Part shown: positions 1 through 8,380 of the stretch, one piece after another
Layout: the number at the start of each line of letters is the position of its first letter
Numbering within the stretch: the stretch's first letter is position 1
Assembly (NCBI RefSeq): GCF_900105625.1
Contig: NZ_FNSD01000001.1
Span: forward strand, 124,001 to 188,000
Length of the DNA stretch: 64,000 bases
Source: Terriglobus roseus
GTDB lineage: Bacteria > Acidobacteriota > Terriglobia > Terriglobales > Acidobacteriaceae
Reading direction: 5' to 3'
Notes under the pieces: model-generated
Told to the model about the DNA's origin: nothing
Databases searched by the model: none
Seen by the model: the letters and a program-made list of their open reading frames with translations, nothing else
Translations under genes and position numbers: made by a program

Positions 1-1911
1 GAGTGCCGTCAGATCTTCGACAGTCGTCGGCTTGTAGCGCCGCAAAACGTCGCGCATACCGCCCGATTCAAACTGGAACACGCCCGAAGTCAGCGCGCGA
101 TGGAAGACTTTCTCGTAGGTCACCTGGTCGTCGAGGTCGATGGTCGCCATGTCGATCGTGACGCCCTGGTGCTGCTTTATGAGCTTCAAGCAATCATCGA
201 TGACGGTCAGCGTCGTTAGCCCAAGGAAGTCCATCTTGAGCAGACCCATCTTCTCGACGGCCTTCATGTCATACGCGGTGACAAGATCGTCCGTCTTCGT
301 GAGCGTGACAGGCACAAGCTCCGTCAGCGGCTGCGGTGCGATGACGACGCCGGCCGCGTGAACACCGGCGCCACGCACAAGACCTTCCAGGCGCAAGGCG
401 GTGTCGATGACTTCACGGATCTGAGGGTTGCTCTCGTAGACGGCGGCCAGTGGTGGCGAGTCCTTCAGCGCCTGATCGATGGTGATGCCGATGGTCGCGG
501 GAATCATCTTCGCGATGCGGTCGATCTCACCGTAGGGAATCTCCAGCGCACGGCCAACGTCCTTGATGGCGGCCTTCGCAGCCATGGTGTTGAACGTGAT
601 GATCTGCGCGACCTGGTCCGCGCCATACTTACGCTTGACGTAGTCGATGACCTCGCCGCGACGGTTCATGCAGAAGTCGATGTCGATATCGGGCATGCTC
701 ACGCGCTCAGGATTCAGGAAGCGTTCGAACAGCAGCTCGTTCTGCAGCGGGTCGACGTCCGTGATCTCCATGACGTACGCGACGAGCGAACCCGCAGCCG
801 ATCCGCGGCCCGGTCCAACCGGGATGTTCTGCTCCTTTGCGTAGCGGATGAAGTCCCACACGATCATGAAGTAGCCGGGGAACTTCATGCTCTTGATGCA
901 ATCCAGTTCGCGCTGCAGACGAGCTTCGTACGCGTCGATCTCGTAACGCAGCAGACCACGCGACCGCAGATGCGATACCGCGGTGCTGAGCCGCTTCTTC
1001 AGACCCTCACGGCAGACAGCCTCGAAGTAATCGTCGAGGGACATGCCTTCGGGGACCGGGAACGCCGGGAAGGGGTCGTCCACCTTCTTCAGCTTCACGT
1101 TGCAGCGGTCAACGAACTGCATGGTGCGCGTGCAGACTTCCTCATGGCCAGCGAAGGTGCGATGCATCTCCTCCGCGGACTTGATGTAGAACTCCTGCGT
1201 GTCGAATTTGAACCGGTTCGGATCGTTCATGGATCCAGCGGTCTGTACGCACAGCAGGATCTCGTGTGCTCGGCTGTCGTCGGCTGCGACATAGTGTGAA
1301 TCGTTGGTCGCGATCAGCGGGATGTCGAGGTCCCTCTCCATCCGGAAGAGCTGGTCGCACACGCCTTTATCGGGCTCCAAGCCGTGATCCTGAATCTCGA
1401 GGAAGAAGTTGCCCTTGCCGAACATGTCCTGAAACATGCCCGCACTACGCTTCGCCTCTTCGTACTTGTCCTTCATCAGGTGCTGATTGATCTCACCGGC
1501 AAGGCAGCCACTGAAAGCGATAAGGCCTTCTGTGTGCTTCGACAGGAACTCCTTCGAAACACGCGGCTTGCGGTAGAAGCCATGCACCGCTGCTTCACTG
1601 GTCAGGCGCACCAGATTGCGGTAGCCGGCGTCGTTCTCTGCCAAAACCAGGAAGTGGTTATAGCCGCCGCTCCGTTCACGATGGTCATCGGTCTGCGACA
1701 GGTAAAGCTCGCAGCCGATGATGGGCTTGATGCCCTTCTTCTGCATGGCGTCTGCAAAGTGCACCGCACCGAAGATGTTGCCGTGGTCGGTCATGGCAGC
1801 GCCCGTCTGGCCCAGCTTACTCATGTGCGCGGCGAGTTTGTCGACGTCGCAGGCGCCGTCCAGAAGGCTGTAATCGGTGTGGAGATGCAGGTGCGTGAAA
1901 TCAACGGCCAT
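1..1911 (-). CDS. dnaE: DNA polymerase III alpha subunit, N-terminal part (cut by window edge)
   Basis: This is the catalytic subunit of the replicative DNA polymerase. The 637 visible residues run open to the left edge of the window. The PHP domain opens the protein (HLHLHTDYSLLDGA near residue 7, then MTDHGN). The polymerase palm carries the acidic motif PDIDIDF with Asp408, Asp410 and Asp412, corresponding to the catalytic aspartates of the C-family polymerases. FNTMAAKAAIKDVGRAL and GAGVHAAGVVIAP are further DnaE signatures. The start ATG (1911-1909) fits the family N-terminus. No Shine-Dalgarno sequence precedes it; instead TAGAAT lies 6 nt upstream, suggesting a leaderless transcript. 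The beta-clamp and OB-fold parts lie outside the window. Confidence 0.97.
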   Translation of the reverse strand, partial: MAVDFTHLHLHTDYSLLDGACDVDKLAAHMSKLGQTGAAMTDHGNIFGAVHFADAMQKKGIKPIIGCELYLSQTDDHRERSGGYNHFLVLAENDAGYRNLVRLTSEAAVHGFYRKPRVSKEFLSKHTEGLIAFSGCLAGEINQHLMKDKYEEAKRSAGMFQDMFGKGNFFLEIQDHGLEPDKGVCDQLFRMERDLDIPLIATNDSHYVAADDSRAHEILLCVQTAGSMNDPNRFKFDTQEFYIKSAEEMHRTFAGHEEVCTRTMQFVDRCNVKLKKVDDPFPAFPVPEGMSLDDYFEAVCREGLKKRLSTAVSHLRSRGLLRYEIDAYEARLQRELDCIKSMKFPGYFMIVWDFIRYAKEQNIPVGPGRGSAAGSLVAYVMEITDVDPLQNELLFERFLNPERVSMPDIDIDFCMNRRGEVIDYVKRKYGADQVAQIITFNTMAAKAAIKDVGRALEIPYGEIDRIAKMIPATIGITIDQALKDSPPLAAVYESNPQIREVIDTALRLEGLVRGAGVHAAGVVIAPQPLTELVPVTLTKTDDLVTAYDMKAVEKMGLLKMDFLGLTTLTVIDDCLKLIKQHQGVTIDMATIDLDDQVTYEKVFHRALTSGVFQFESGGMRDVLRRYKPTTVEDLTAL

Positions 1912-1917
1912 GGATCG

Positions 1918-1923
1918 ATTCTA
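1918..1923 (-). promoter_or_regulatory. Candidate -10 element of leaderless dnaE
   Basis: On the minus strand TAGAAT is followed by CGATCC and then the dnaE ATG. A transcript starting about 7 nt after this hexamer would begin at the start codon. No -35 box is obvious. Confidence 0.5.
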
Positions 1924-1967
1924 GGCCGCGAGCGGTGTGGTAGATGCCTCTGGAAAAGCCGTCCCAA

Positions 1968-3692
1968 TTACGTGACGGTCTCTCCCCTGCCCAGCTGTGC
2001 AACGGCGGCCTCGGCACGTTCGCGCAAGGCCTTCCGCTCCGTCGCAGTCTTCTTCCGAAGAGCCACATACGGCATGCGTAGACGCTGATTCGACTGCAGC
2101 AGCTCTGCGTTCCGCTCCAGGAACGTCCAGTAAAGCGCGGTGTATGGACAGGAACCCGGGCCCAACGATTTCCTGGGATCAAGCGCGCATTTGCCACAAT
2201 AATCGCTCATCCGGTTGATGTAAGCGGCACCTGACACGTAGGGCTTCGTTGCCGTCAGGCCGCCGTCGGCAAACGTCGCCATCCCCAGAACATTCGGCTC
2301 CACGACCCAGTCGTAAGCGTCGATATAGGCGACCCAGAACCAGTCGGTCAGCTCGCGTGGAGAGAAACCGCACAAGACGGCCAAGTTCGACAGGACCATC
2401 AGGCGAGTGATGTGGTGCGACCAGCCCTGCTGCCGGACCTGCGCGACGACGGTATCGAGACAGAACATCCCTGAACGCTCGCCCCAGTAAGCAGCGGGCA
2501 GTGGTAGATGAGCCTTCAGCGCTGAGGGGGTAGCCGGACGGTCAGGGGTGGCGGGATCGATGGTCTGCACGATGGTGGCGCTGTAGGCGTGCGCATCACG
2601 ATTCGACAGTGGATCGGGACTCTGTGGCAGCAAGCGAAAGCCATCGGTGGTCTCGTGGATATGGCGCATGAACTCGCGCCAACCCAGGATCTGGCGGATA
2701 AAACCCTCAGCACTCGCCAGCGGGATCTTACCCCGATGATAGGCAGCTTCGACATCCGCAACCACTTCGCGAGGCAGCAGTCGACTGACGTTCATCAAGG
2801 CCGACAGCGCCGAGTGGAAGAGCATCGGCTCCTGCGTACTCATCGCGTCTTCCCACGGCCCGAAGAACGGCAGCAAGCGATCGAGGGCAAAGCGCCACGC
2901 TGTCTTCGCATCGACTTCGGTGACGGGGAGATCGAACCCGTCTACAGAGCCGAACGCAACCGGGTTCACTGCCTGAATCATCTCCATCAGTTCAAGCGTG
3001 ATGGCATCCAATTCAAAACTGGGCCGAGGCGGAGGAGTGATCTGGCCACGATAGGGCTCGCGATTCTGTTCGTCGAAGGAGAGCTTGCCGCCTGCGAACT
3101 TGCCGGCTTCCATCAGGATGCCGCTGGTCTGACGCATGTGACGGTAGAAACGCTCCATCAGGAACTGCCGCCCGCGTGAGGTCCCTTTCCCAAACGCTGC
3201 CTGCCAGTCGTCCGGCTTTGACAGCCATGCGGTGTCTTCGTGCTCCTCCAGTTGCAGACCCGCGGCGCAGCCGCGCTCCAGATCCTTCCGGAGTTCGCGT
3301 TCAGCGGGACGAGTGTAGAGGATCGAGCCAAGCTGAAAGCGCTGCTGCGCCGCCCGAAGTTGCTCTCCGTAACTTTCGGGCGAATTCAGGTAAAGCACAC
3401 TGCGGCCACGCTCGATCTGCTCCAGCGCGAAGTGCCGCATGTTGGAAAGGACAAGCAACACCTTCTTGTGGTGATACGGGCGTGCCCTGCCCTTTGCGTG
3501 CGACTCCACCAGAATGATGCCAGCATTGCTGTCTGTTGCAAGCGGACCGATGCGATCGTTCAGCCGGTCATACGGCACGAAGACCCAGGAGCGATCTCTG
3601 GCCTCCCCGACGGTGGGATAGCGTTGCCTCATTGCTTCCAGAAAACTCATGCCGCGTTGGATGCGGGCTGGATCGGGCGCTCCAGTGGACAC
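1968..3692 (-). CDS. Iron-sulfur photolyase/cryptochrome, PhrB-type (6-4) photolyase
   Basis: This 574-residue protein belongs to the iron-sulfur bacterial cryptochrome/photolyase group (deoxyribodipyrimidine photolyase-related), which uses FAD and light to repair (6-4) lesions. Four cysteines, C411, C499, C502 and C515, have spacings 88, 3 and 13, the same as the [4Fe-4S] ligands of Agrobacterium PhrB (350, 438, 441, 454). Other signatures are EGFIRQILGWREFMR, HHITRLMVLSNLAVLCG, WVVEPNVLGM and YINRMSDYC. The start is uncertain: GTG at 3692 gives 574 residues, while ATG at 3650 would begin MSFLEAMRQRYP. It lies between dnaE and an aminotransferase on the same strand, without tight coupling. 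Confidence 0.9.
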   Translation of the reverse strand: MSTGAPDPARIQRGMSFLEAMRQRYPTVGEARDRSWVFVPYDRLNDRIGPLATDSNAGIILVESHAKGRARPYHHKKVLLVLSNMRHFALEQIERGRSVLYLNSPESYGEQLRAAQQRFQLGSILYTRPAERELRKDLERGCAAGLQLEEHEDTAWLSKPDDWQAAFGKGTSRGRQFLMERFYRHMRQTSGILMEAGKFAGGKLSFDEQNREPYRGQITPPPRPSFELDAITLELMEMIQAVNPVAFGSVDGFDLPVTEVDAKTAWRFALDRLLPFFGPWEDAMSTQEPMLFHSALSALMNVSRLLPREVVADVEAAYHRGKIPLASAEGFIRQILGWREFMRHIHETTDGFRLLPQSPDPLSNRDAHAYSATIVQTIDPATPDRPATPSALKAHLPLPAAYWGERSGMFCLDTVVAQVRQQGWSHHITRLMVLSNLAVLCGFSPRELTDWFWVAYIDAYDWVVEPNVLGMATFADGGLTATKPYVSGAAYINRMSDYCGKCALDPRKSLGPGSCPYTALYWTFLERNAELLQSNQRLRMPYVALRKKTATERKALRERAEAAVAQLGRGETVT

Positions 3693-3771
3693 TTTGTTCC
3701 GATGAACTTGTCAGACGCGCCTTTTCGCTCTCATTGTGGTCGCGGCTAATGCTGAAGGAGCGTCAGGTCGC

Positions 3772-4932
3772 TTAAGCCCACGTCTGCATCATGGACTCCA
3801 GGCCACGGCGAAACAGCTCGGGCTGCGGCAGCAGGCTGATAACCAGCCAGCCACTCGCTGGAAACCCATAGAACGATCCGGGATGTACCGCGACGCTCCT
3901 CTGCTCAAGGACCTGGATCGCGAGTTCGGAGTCGTTTGCAGTTGCCGGTACGCGAAGGACTGCGGCCCATCCGCCTTCCACCTTCAAACGACTTACCATG
4001 CTCCCTCGGATGCTTTCATCGAGTGCTAGCAGGTTCGATGCCACCCGCTCCCTGATCTGCTGCTGCGGGCCTTCGCGAAGCATCAACCACTGCGGCAGGG
4101 CGACCTGTGGCGGCGTCGCGACGGACAGGAAAGTATCTGCAATGACCTCAAGCCGCTCCATGGCAACCTCAACCTCCTCCGCTGGTCCACAGACGAGCGT
4201 CCAGGCAAGCTTCATCTGCGGCAGCGCCAGCAGCTTACTGAGCCCGCCCATTACAAAGGTCAGAATCTCCGAGGGCAGTGCTGCAAAACTGGGCTGATTC
4301 CCAGACTCGACCCTGTAGTCCAGAAAGACCTCATCGATGACCAGCGGCAGATCGTGTTCGCCAGCTACCCTCCAGAGAACCTCGCGGTCCACCGCGCTGC
4401 AGTAATGCCCTGTCGGGTTATTGGGATGGATGGCGACGATCGCCCGCGTGCGGGGCGTCACGGCAGCGGCAAGCGAAGAAGGATCGATCTGCCAGCCATC
4501 GTGATAGACCAGCGGGTACGGAATGAGTTCAACATCATGCAGGCGAGCCAGCAGATCGAAGAGCGGGTAGCTCGGCGATGGCACAAGGATGGCATCGCCC
4601 GGCTCACAGAAGAGGCGAAGCAGATAGCCATAAGCCTCGCTGGTACTTGCTGTGAGAAGAATCCTGTCTGGTGTGACGTTCGCACCGTAGCTCTCTGCGT
4701 AGAGCTCGGCGATCGCCCGACGAGTGGAGATCATCCCCAAAGCATTTGCGTCGTAATGAAGCACAGATGTATCACCAAGAGCCGTAGCAATGGCGGGCGG
4801 ATAGACGAATCCGCAGCGAGTCGGGTTGGACACCGTCAGATCGGCAAATCCCTCGCGCGAACGCGCCAAGGCCAGAGCCTCTCCATAGGCTGAGGCCGTA
4901 TCTCCAAAGTCGCTGCGTGAGGCGAAACGCAT
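3772..4932 (-). CDS. Class I/II pyridoxal-phosphate aminotransferase
   Basis: This 386-residue fold-type I PLP enzyme probably transaminates an amino acid; the substrate cannot be read from sequence. Visible motifs are SNPTRCG at the N-terminus, HPNNPTGHY, LVIDEVFLDY with the cofactor-binding Asp, and GGLSKLLALPQMKLAW, whose Lys should form the internal aldimine. It is divergent from the HAD hydrolase gene with only 51 bp between the two start codons. The start has no Shine-Dalgarno sequence, but TAGCAT lies 6 nt upstream, consistent with leaderless transcription. Confidence 0.9.
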   Translation of the reverse strand: MRFASRSDFGDTASAYGEALALARSREGFADLTVSNPTRCGFVYPPAIATALGDTSVLHYDANALGMISTRRAIAELYAESYGANVTPDRILLTASTSEAYGYLLRLFCEPGDAILVPSPSYPLFDLLARLHDVELIPYPLVYHDGWQIDPSSLAAAVTPRTRAIVAIHPNNPTGHYCSAVDREVLWRVAGEHDLPLVIDEVFLDYRVESGNQPSFAALPSEILTFVMGGLSKLLALPQMKLAWTLVCGPAEEVEVAMERLEVIADTFLSVATPPQVALPQWLMLREGPQQQIRERVASNLLALDESIRGSMVSRLKVEGGWAAVLRVPATANDSELAIQVLEQRSVAVHPGSFYGFPASGWLVISLLPQPELFRRGLESMMQTWA

Positions 4933-4938
4933 AGACCC

Positions 4939-4944
4939 ATGCTA
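4939..4944 (-). promoter_or_regulatory. Candidate -10 element of leaderless aminotransferase gene
   Basis: On the minus strand TAGCAT is followed by GGGTCT and then the ATG at 4932. Confidence 0.45.
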
Positions 4945-4971
4945 CGCAACCATCGGACGACAGACCTTGGT

Positions 4972-4977
4972 TACAAT
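4972..4977 (+). promoter_or_regulatory. Candidate -10 element of leaderless HAD gene
   Basis: TACAAT is followed by CGACCG and then the ATG at 4984. Together with the opposing TAGCAT it packs two divergent promoters into about 50 bp. Confidence 0.5.
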
Positions 4978-4983
4978 CGACCG

Positions 4984-5631
4984 ATGTCCTCCCTCGATGC
5001 AGTGTTATTCGACTACGGTATGGTCCTCAGCGCACCGCGTAACCCTCAGATCTGGAGCGAGCTGGCAGGTCTCAGCGGCATGTCAGAAGCCGAACTGGAA
5101 CGCGTCTACTGGATGTATCGCGACGAATACGACGCAGGTATCCTGACCGGCGAAGAGTTCTGGAGCAATGTGGGCGCCAGCGCAGGCGCGACTTATTCCC
5201 CGGACCTGTTATCGCAGATGAACGCAGGAGATGTACGCCTGTGGGGAGATCTTAATGAGCCCATGGTCCAGTGGGTGCTACAACTGCATAGAGCCGGCAT
5301 TCGTACGGGCATCCTGTCCAACATGGGTGACCGCATGTCGGAAGGGCTTGCATCCCGCTTTGATTGGATTGGCCGCTTCCATCACACGGTATGGTCGCAC
5401 GCGCTGAAGATGCGCAAGCCCGATCCCGCCATCTACGCAGAGTCGGCCTCCGGACTCGGAGTGGCCCCGGCCAGGATTCTTTTCATCGACGACAAACCCG
5501 AGAACACCTCCGCCGCGATCGCATTTGGTATGCAGGCCATCGTGTACAAGGACTTCGATAGCTTCACCGCGGAGATGGAGAGTCGCGGCTTCGGCGACCT
5601 TCTGCGCATCGCCTCGTCGGGCGCGAGATAG
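4984..5631 (+). CDS. HAD-superfamily hydrolase
   Basis: This 215-residue protein is a cytosolic haloacid-dehalogenase-fold hydrolase, probably a small-molecule phosphatase of the YihX-like group. Motif I is LFDYGMVL with the nucleophile Asp10. The usual second Asp at +2 is Gly, as in YihX-type sequences. GILSNM is motif II, KMRKPDPAIY supplies the motif III Lys, and LFIDDKPEN is motif IV. The in-frame region extends upstream to 4939 without an ATG, but the ATG at 4984 gives the standard N-terminus. It ends 306 bp before the convergent ribBA gene. Confidence 0.88.
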   Translation: MSSLDAVLFDYGMVLSAPRNPQIWSELAGLSGMSEAELERVYWMYRDEYDAGILTGEEFWSNVGASAGATYSPDLLSQMNAGDVRLWGDLNEPMVQWVLQLHRAGIRTGILSNMGDRMSEGLASRFDWIGRFHHTVWSHALKMRKPDPAIYAESASGLGVAPARILFIDDKPENTSAAIAFGMQAIVYKDFDSFTAEMESRGFGDLLRIASSGAR

Positions 5632-5937
5632 AGCATCGGCAGCACAACGCAGACATTCGTCACTCAGAACGCCGCCAGCATTTCCACGGTTACACGATCG
5701 TTGGAGAAGCCAGCACCTGCGCGCCCGCAGGAGATGGCATCAGCAAAGTTCTGTCCCGCGGCGGTTCATGCACCACCGCGCTTGGCCTCAAAGCTGGCAG
5801 CGCCCCCTCGAACGATGGACAAGCTTGAGGTTTACGCATCGGCAAAGGGTCGTTCCGTCCTAATGGTGCCGCTGGGTGTGCGGCGACGGGTCGCCATGCT
5901 CCTTGTTGTGTGCCTGGCAATCGCCCTGAGTCTTTGT
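5632..5937. other. Intergenic stretch between convergent genes
   Basis: These 306 bp separate the HAD gene from ribBA. Reading frames exist on both strands but none has a convincing start or recognisable family. On the minus strand a short frame near 5670-5770 (ending EMLAAF) reads like a plausible protein C-terminus but is closed upstream by a stop. No strong terminator was found; a weak 6-bp stem lies near 5882-5895. Confidence 0.4.
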
Positions 5938-7098
5938 TTACGAGACGCGAGCAGGAGCCATCGCGACCTGTTCGACGATTTCGATCCCGAATCCCTGCAG
6001 TGCTGGGACGTGCGTGGGTCGCGAAACGAGCAGCCGGATGCGATGGATGCCAAGGTCCGATAGAATCTGACCGCCAATGCCGGTGTGACGCAGCGTTTGG
6101 GACTGGTCCTTCGTATTGGCTCGCATTGCCGCGTCGCGGTGCATCACCATGCGCGGCGGCGTGGTTGTTCGGTCGATGCCAAAACCGCGGCTGCCATTAT
6201 GCAGGTAGATCAACGCGCCACGGCCACGCTCTGCGATGAGCCGCATGGCATTCTCGACGCTCTGACGGCACTCGCAGCCGTCATGGCAGAAGATTCCGCC
6301 AGCCATGCAGTGGGTATGCACCCGAACCAGCACCGGTTCGTTCCCCCCCGTCTCGCTCACATCGCCCAGCACCAGCGCAACGTGGCTTTCGCCCTCTTCC
6401 ACATCACTGGCGTAAGCAATGGTCCGGAACTCGCCCCAGGGCGTCCGCAACATCGTCTCGGCTTCGCGACGGATATATCGCTCATGCTGCAGCCGATAGC
6501 GGATCAACTCCGCCACCGTAAGCATGCCCATGTCGTGGGTCTTGCAGAACTCGATCAGGTCCGGCACCCGCGCCATGCTGCCGTCGTCGTTCATGATTTC
6601 GCAGATCACGCCCGCAGGGATCAGGCCACTCATACGAGCGAGGTCGACCGACGCTTCCGTCTGGCCTGCCCGAACCAGGACACCGCCCTTGCGTGCACGT
6701 AACGGGAAGATATGTCCGGGGCGGGCAAGGTCGGCAGCGGTCTTACCCGCTGAGACAGCGGTAAGAATGGTGTGCGCGCGATCAGCCGCGCTGATACCGG
6801 TGGAGACACCTTCGCGGGCTTCGATGCTCTCGGTGAAGGCCGTACCGAATCGTGACGTATTCTCGGCCGCCATCGGCGAGAGTCTGAGGTAGTCCGCACG
6901 CTCTTCGGTGAGCGTCAGGCAGATCAGGCCACGGCCATATTTCGCCATGAAGTTGATTGCTTCAGGCGTGGTGAACTCGGCGGCAAGCGTCAGATCGCCT
7001 TCGTTCTCGCGGTCTTCATCGTCGACCACCACAATCATGCGCCCCGCGGCAAACTGCCGCAGCGCCTCCGGAACGTCGATGAAAGGACTTTCAGGCAT
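5938..7098 (-). CDS. ribBA: RibBA: 3,4-dihydroxy-2-butanone-4-phosphate synthase with divergent GTP cyclohydrolase II domain
   Basis: This 386-residue fusion supplies both starting branches of riboflavin synthesis. The N-terminal RibB half (about 1-205) is canonical: [38 protein letters not shown] and [14 protein letters not shown]. The C-terminal half resembles GTP cyclohydrolase [12 protein letters not shown] followed by FCHDGCECR keeps a cysteine set for zinc, and [12 protein letters not shown] matches the family end. However, the block normally reading GIGLxNKIRAYxLQ..DTVEAN is replaced by a sequence beginning [11 protein letters not shown], so the usual catalytic Tyr is absent. The ATG at 7098 gives the standard RibB start; the longer open frame upstream is ignored. 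No FMN riboswitch was seen upstream. Confidence 0.9.
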   Translation of the reverse strand: MPESPFIDVPEALRQFAAGRMIVVVDDEDRENEGDLTLAAEFTTPEAINFMAKYGRGLICLTLTEERADYLRLSPMAAENTSRFGTAFTESIEAREGVSTGISAADRAHTILTAVSAGKTAADLARPGHIFPLRARKGGVLVRAGQTEASVDLARMSGLIPAGVICEIMNDDGSMARVPDLIEFCKTHDMGMLTVAELIRYRLQHERYIRREAETMLRTPWGEFRTIAYASDVEEGESHVALVLGDVSETGGNEPVLVRVHTHCMAGGIFCHDGCECRQSVENAMRLIAERGRGALIYLHNGSRGFGIDRTTTPPRMVMHRDAAMRANTKDQSQTLRHTGIGGQILSDLGIHRIRLLVSRPTHVPALQGFGIEIVEQVAMAPARVS

Positions 7099-7176
7099 AG
7101 GTCTTGAGTGTATCTCCCACGGTTTGGATGATCCGGGAGGAGCGAAAGCCTCAGAACAAACAGGGATGCTGGACCA

Positions 7177-7202
7177 AAGAAAAGCCCCGCATTGCGCGGG
7201 GC
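7177..7202 (-). terminator. Rho-independent terminator
   Basis: A 7-bp GC stem (gccccgc 7184-7190, gcggggc 7196-7202) with a 5-nt loop is followed on the minus strand by a T-rich run. It lies 24 bp beyond the stop of the 75-residue gene and separates that gene from ribBA. Confidence 0.75.
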
Positions 7203-7225
7203 CCTCCTGAGTTGCTGACACGCTT

Positions 7226-7453
7226 TTACAGCGTGGACTCGATTTCGAAACCCCAGGCCTCGAGCAGCGCCTCCGGGATGTACTTCGAGTTCTTATTACG
7301 GCGCGCCCATTCACGAAGACGCGTCGACCGGATGTACTGGTCCGGGGTCAGCTTGTATTCCTTTACGACCAACTCAAACGATGTGACGGTCGGCACTACC
7401 GGTCCAATCGGCTCCGGCTTGCCCCAATTCGGGTTTCCACGACGCTTCGCCAT
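7226..7453 (-). CDS. Small conserved-looking protein, function unknown
   Basis: This 75-residue protein starts with a basic segment (MAKRRGNPNWGKPEP) and ends with a probable helical part (REWARRNKNSKYIPEALLEAW). It has no signal peptide or membrane segment. A strong Shine-Dalgarno GAGGAG sits just before the ATG, and a clear terminator follows the stop, so it looks like an independently expressed gene. The basic N-terminus could bind nucleic acid or ribosomes, but this is a guess. I do not recognise the family. Confidence 0.75.
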   Translation of the reverse strand: MAKRRGNPNWGKPEPIGPVVPTVTSFELVVKEYKLTPDQYIRSTRLREWARRNKNSKYIPEALLEAWGFEIESTL

Positions 7454-7684
7454 CTTTTCTCCTCAACCCTAAGTCGCATGCCACGCGGAGCCTGATCGGG
7501 CGCAGCCCACAAGGCGTAGCAAACACCTTAGTTTACCGCACTTTCGCCAGAACTCCAAGGCACTCTCATGCTGTGATCGCGTCAATGTGGCGCTCCAGGC
7601 GTGGACATCCTACGCCCCTGAACGAATCATCACAGACTTGTCGCGTTTACACTTCTCTGCCAACGCACCACAATTTGAGGCCCC

Positions 7685-8380
7685 ATGAGCAATCCAAAGT
7701 GTCACACCGTTGATACGGCCCCCGGACCGGAGGAACTCCGCAACTGGGAGGTCAGCCGCCGAACTTTCCTGCAATCGGCAACAGCGCTCGGCGCAACGAT
7801 GGCTGCAGGTCTTTCTCCTACGGAAGCAAGCGCGCAGGGTGCAATGATCGGCGCCGCAAAGACCAAGTCCGTTACCTTGAACATCAATGGGGAAAACCAC
7901 TCCATCCAGCTGGATACCCGTACCAGCCTGCTGGACGCCCTCCGGGATCACCTGGACATGACCGGCTCGAAAAAGGGCTGCGATCACGGGCAGTGCGGCG
8001 CCTGTACTGTCCTTGTGAATGGTCGACGGGTGAACAGTTGCCTGTTGTTAGCCGTCTCCGCCGAAGGCGATCCGATCACAACGATCGAGGGACTCTCCCA
8101 TGGCGAAAATCTGTCGCCAATGCAGGCTGCCTTTCTGGAACACGATGCCTTCCAGTGCGGTTATTGCACGCCTGGCCAGATCTGCTCAGCCACTGCTCTG
8201 CTGGACGAGATCAAAGCCGGTCAGGCATCCGTTGTCTCGTTTGAGGACGGATCCCAGAACGCACCGAAGCTGACCGACCGCGAGATCAAGGAGCGCATGA
8301 GCGGCAACATCTGCCGCTGCGGCGCGTACCCAAACATTGTGAGCGCAGTACGCGCCGTCGCGAAAGGAATGAGCCTGTGA
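7685..8380 (+). CDS. paoA: Periplasmic aldehyde oxidoreductase, [2Fe-2S] subunit (YagT/PaoA type)
   Basis: This 231-residue small subunit of a xanthine-oxidase-family molybdoenzyme passes electrons from the molybdenum centre to the FAD subunit. A twin-arginine signal (SRRTFLQSATALGATMAAG, residues 24-42) indicates Tat export of the assembled complex. The first cluster motif is CDHGQCGACTVLVNG plus a following Cys, and the second is CGYCTPGQ with CRCGAYPN. It is the first gene of a three-gene operon whose members overlap by 4 bp. GAGG upstream of the ATG is the likely ribosome site. Confidence 0.93.
   Translation: MSNPKCHTVDTAPGPEELRNWEVSRRTFLQSATALGATMAAGLSPTEASAQGAMIGAAKTKSVTLNINGENHSIQLDTRTSLLDALRDHLDMTGSKKGCDHGQCGACTVLVNGRRVNSCLLLAVSAEGDPITTIEGLSHGENLSPMQAAFLEHDAFQCGYCTPGQICSATALLDEIKAGQASVVSFEDGSQNAPKLTDREIKERMSGNICRCGAYPNIVSAVRAVAKGMSL

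Noticed and set aside
358-2088. Long plus-strand open frames opposite dnaE
   Set aside because: They lie antisense to a fully canonical DnaE and have no family features; long shadows are expected in GC-rich DNA.
5632-5937. Possible small or decayed gene between the HAD gene and ribBA
   Set aside because: A short minus-strand frame reads like a protein end but has an upstream stop, no start and no recognisable family, so it is only described as intergenic.
7099-7176. FMN riboswitch before ribBA
   Set aside because: The conserved FMN-riboswitch core and paired segments were not found in the short space before the start.
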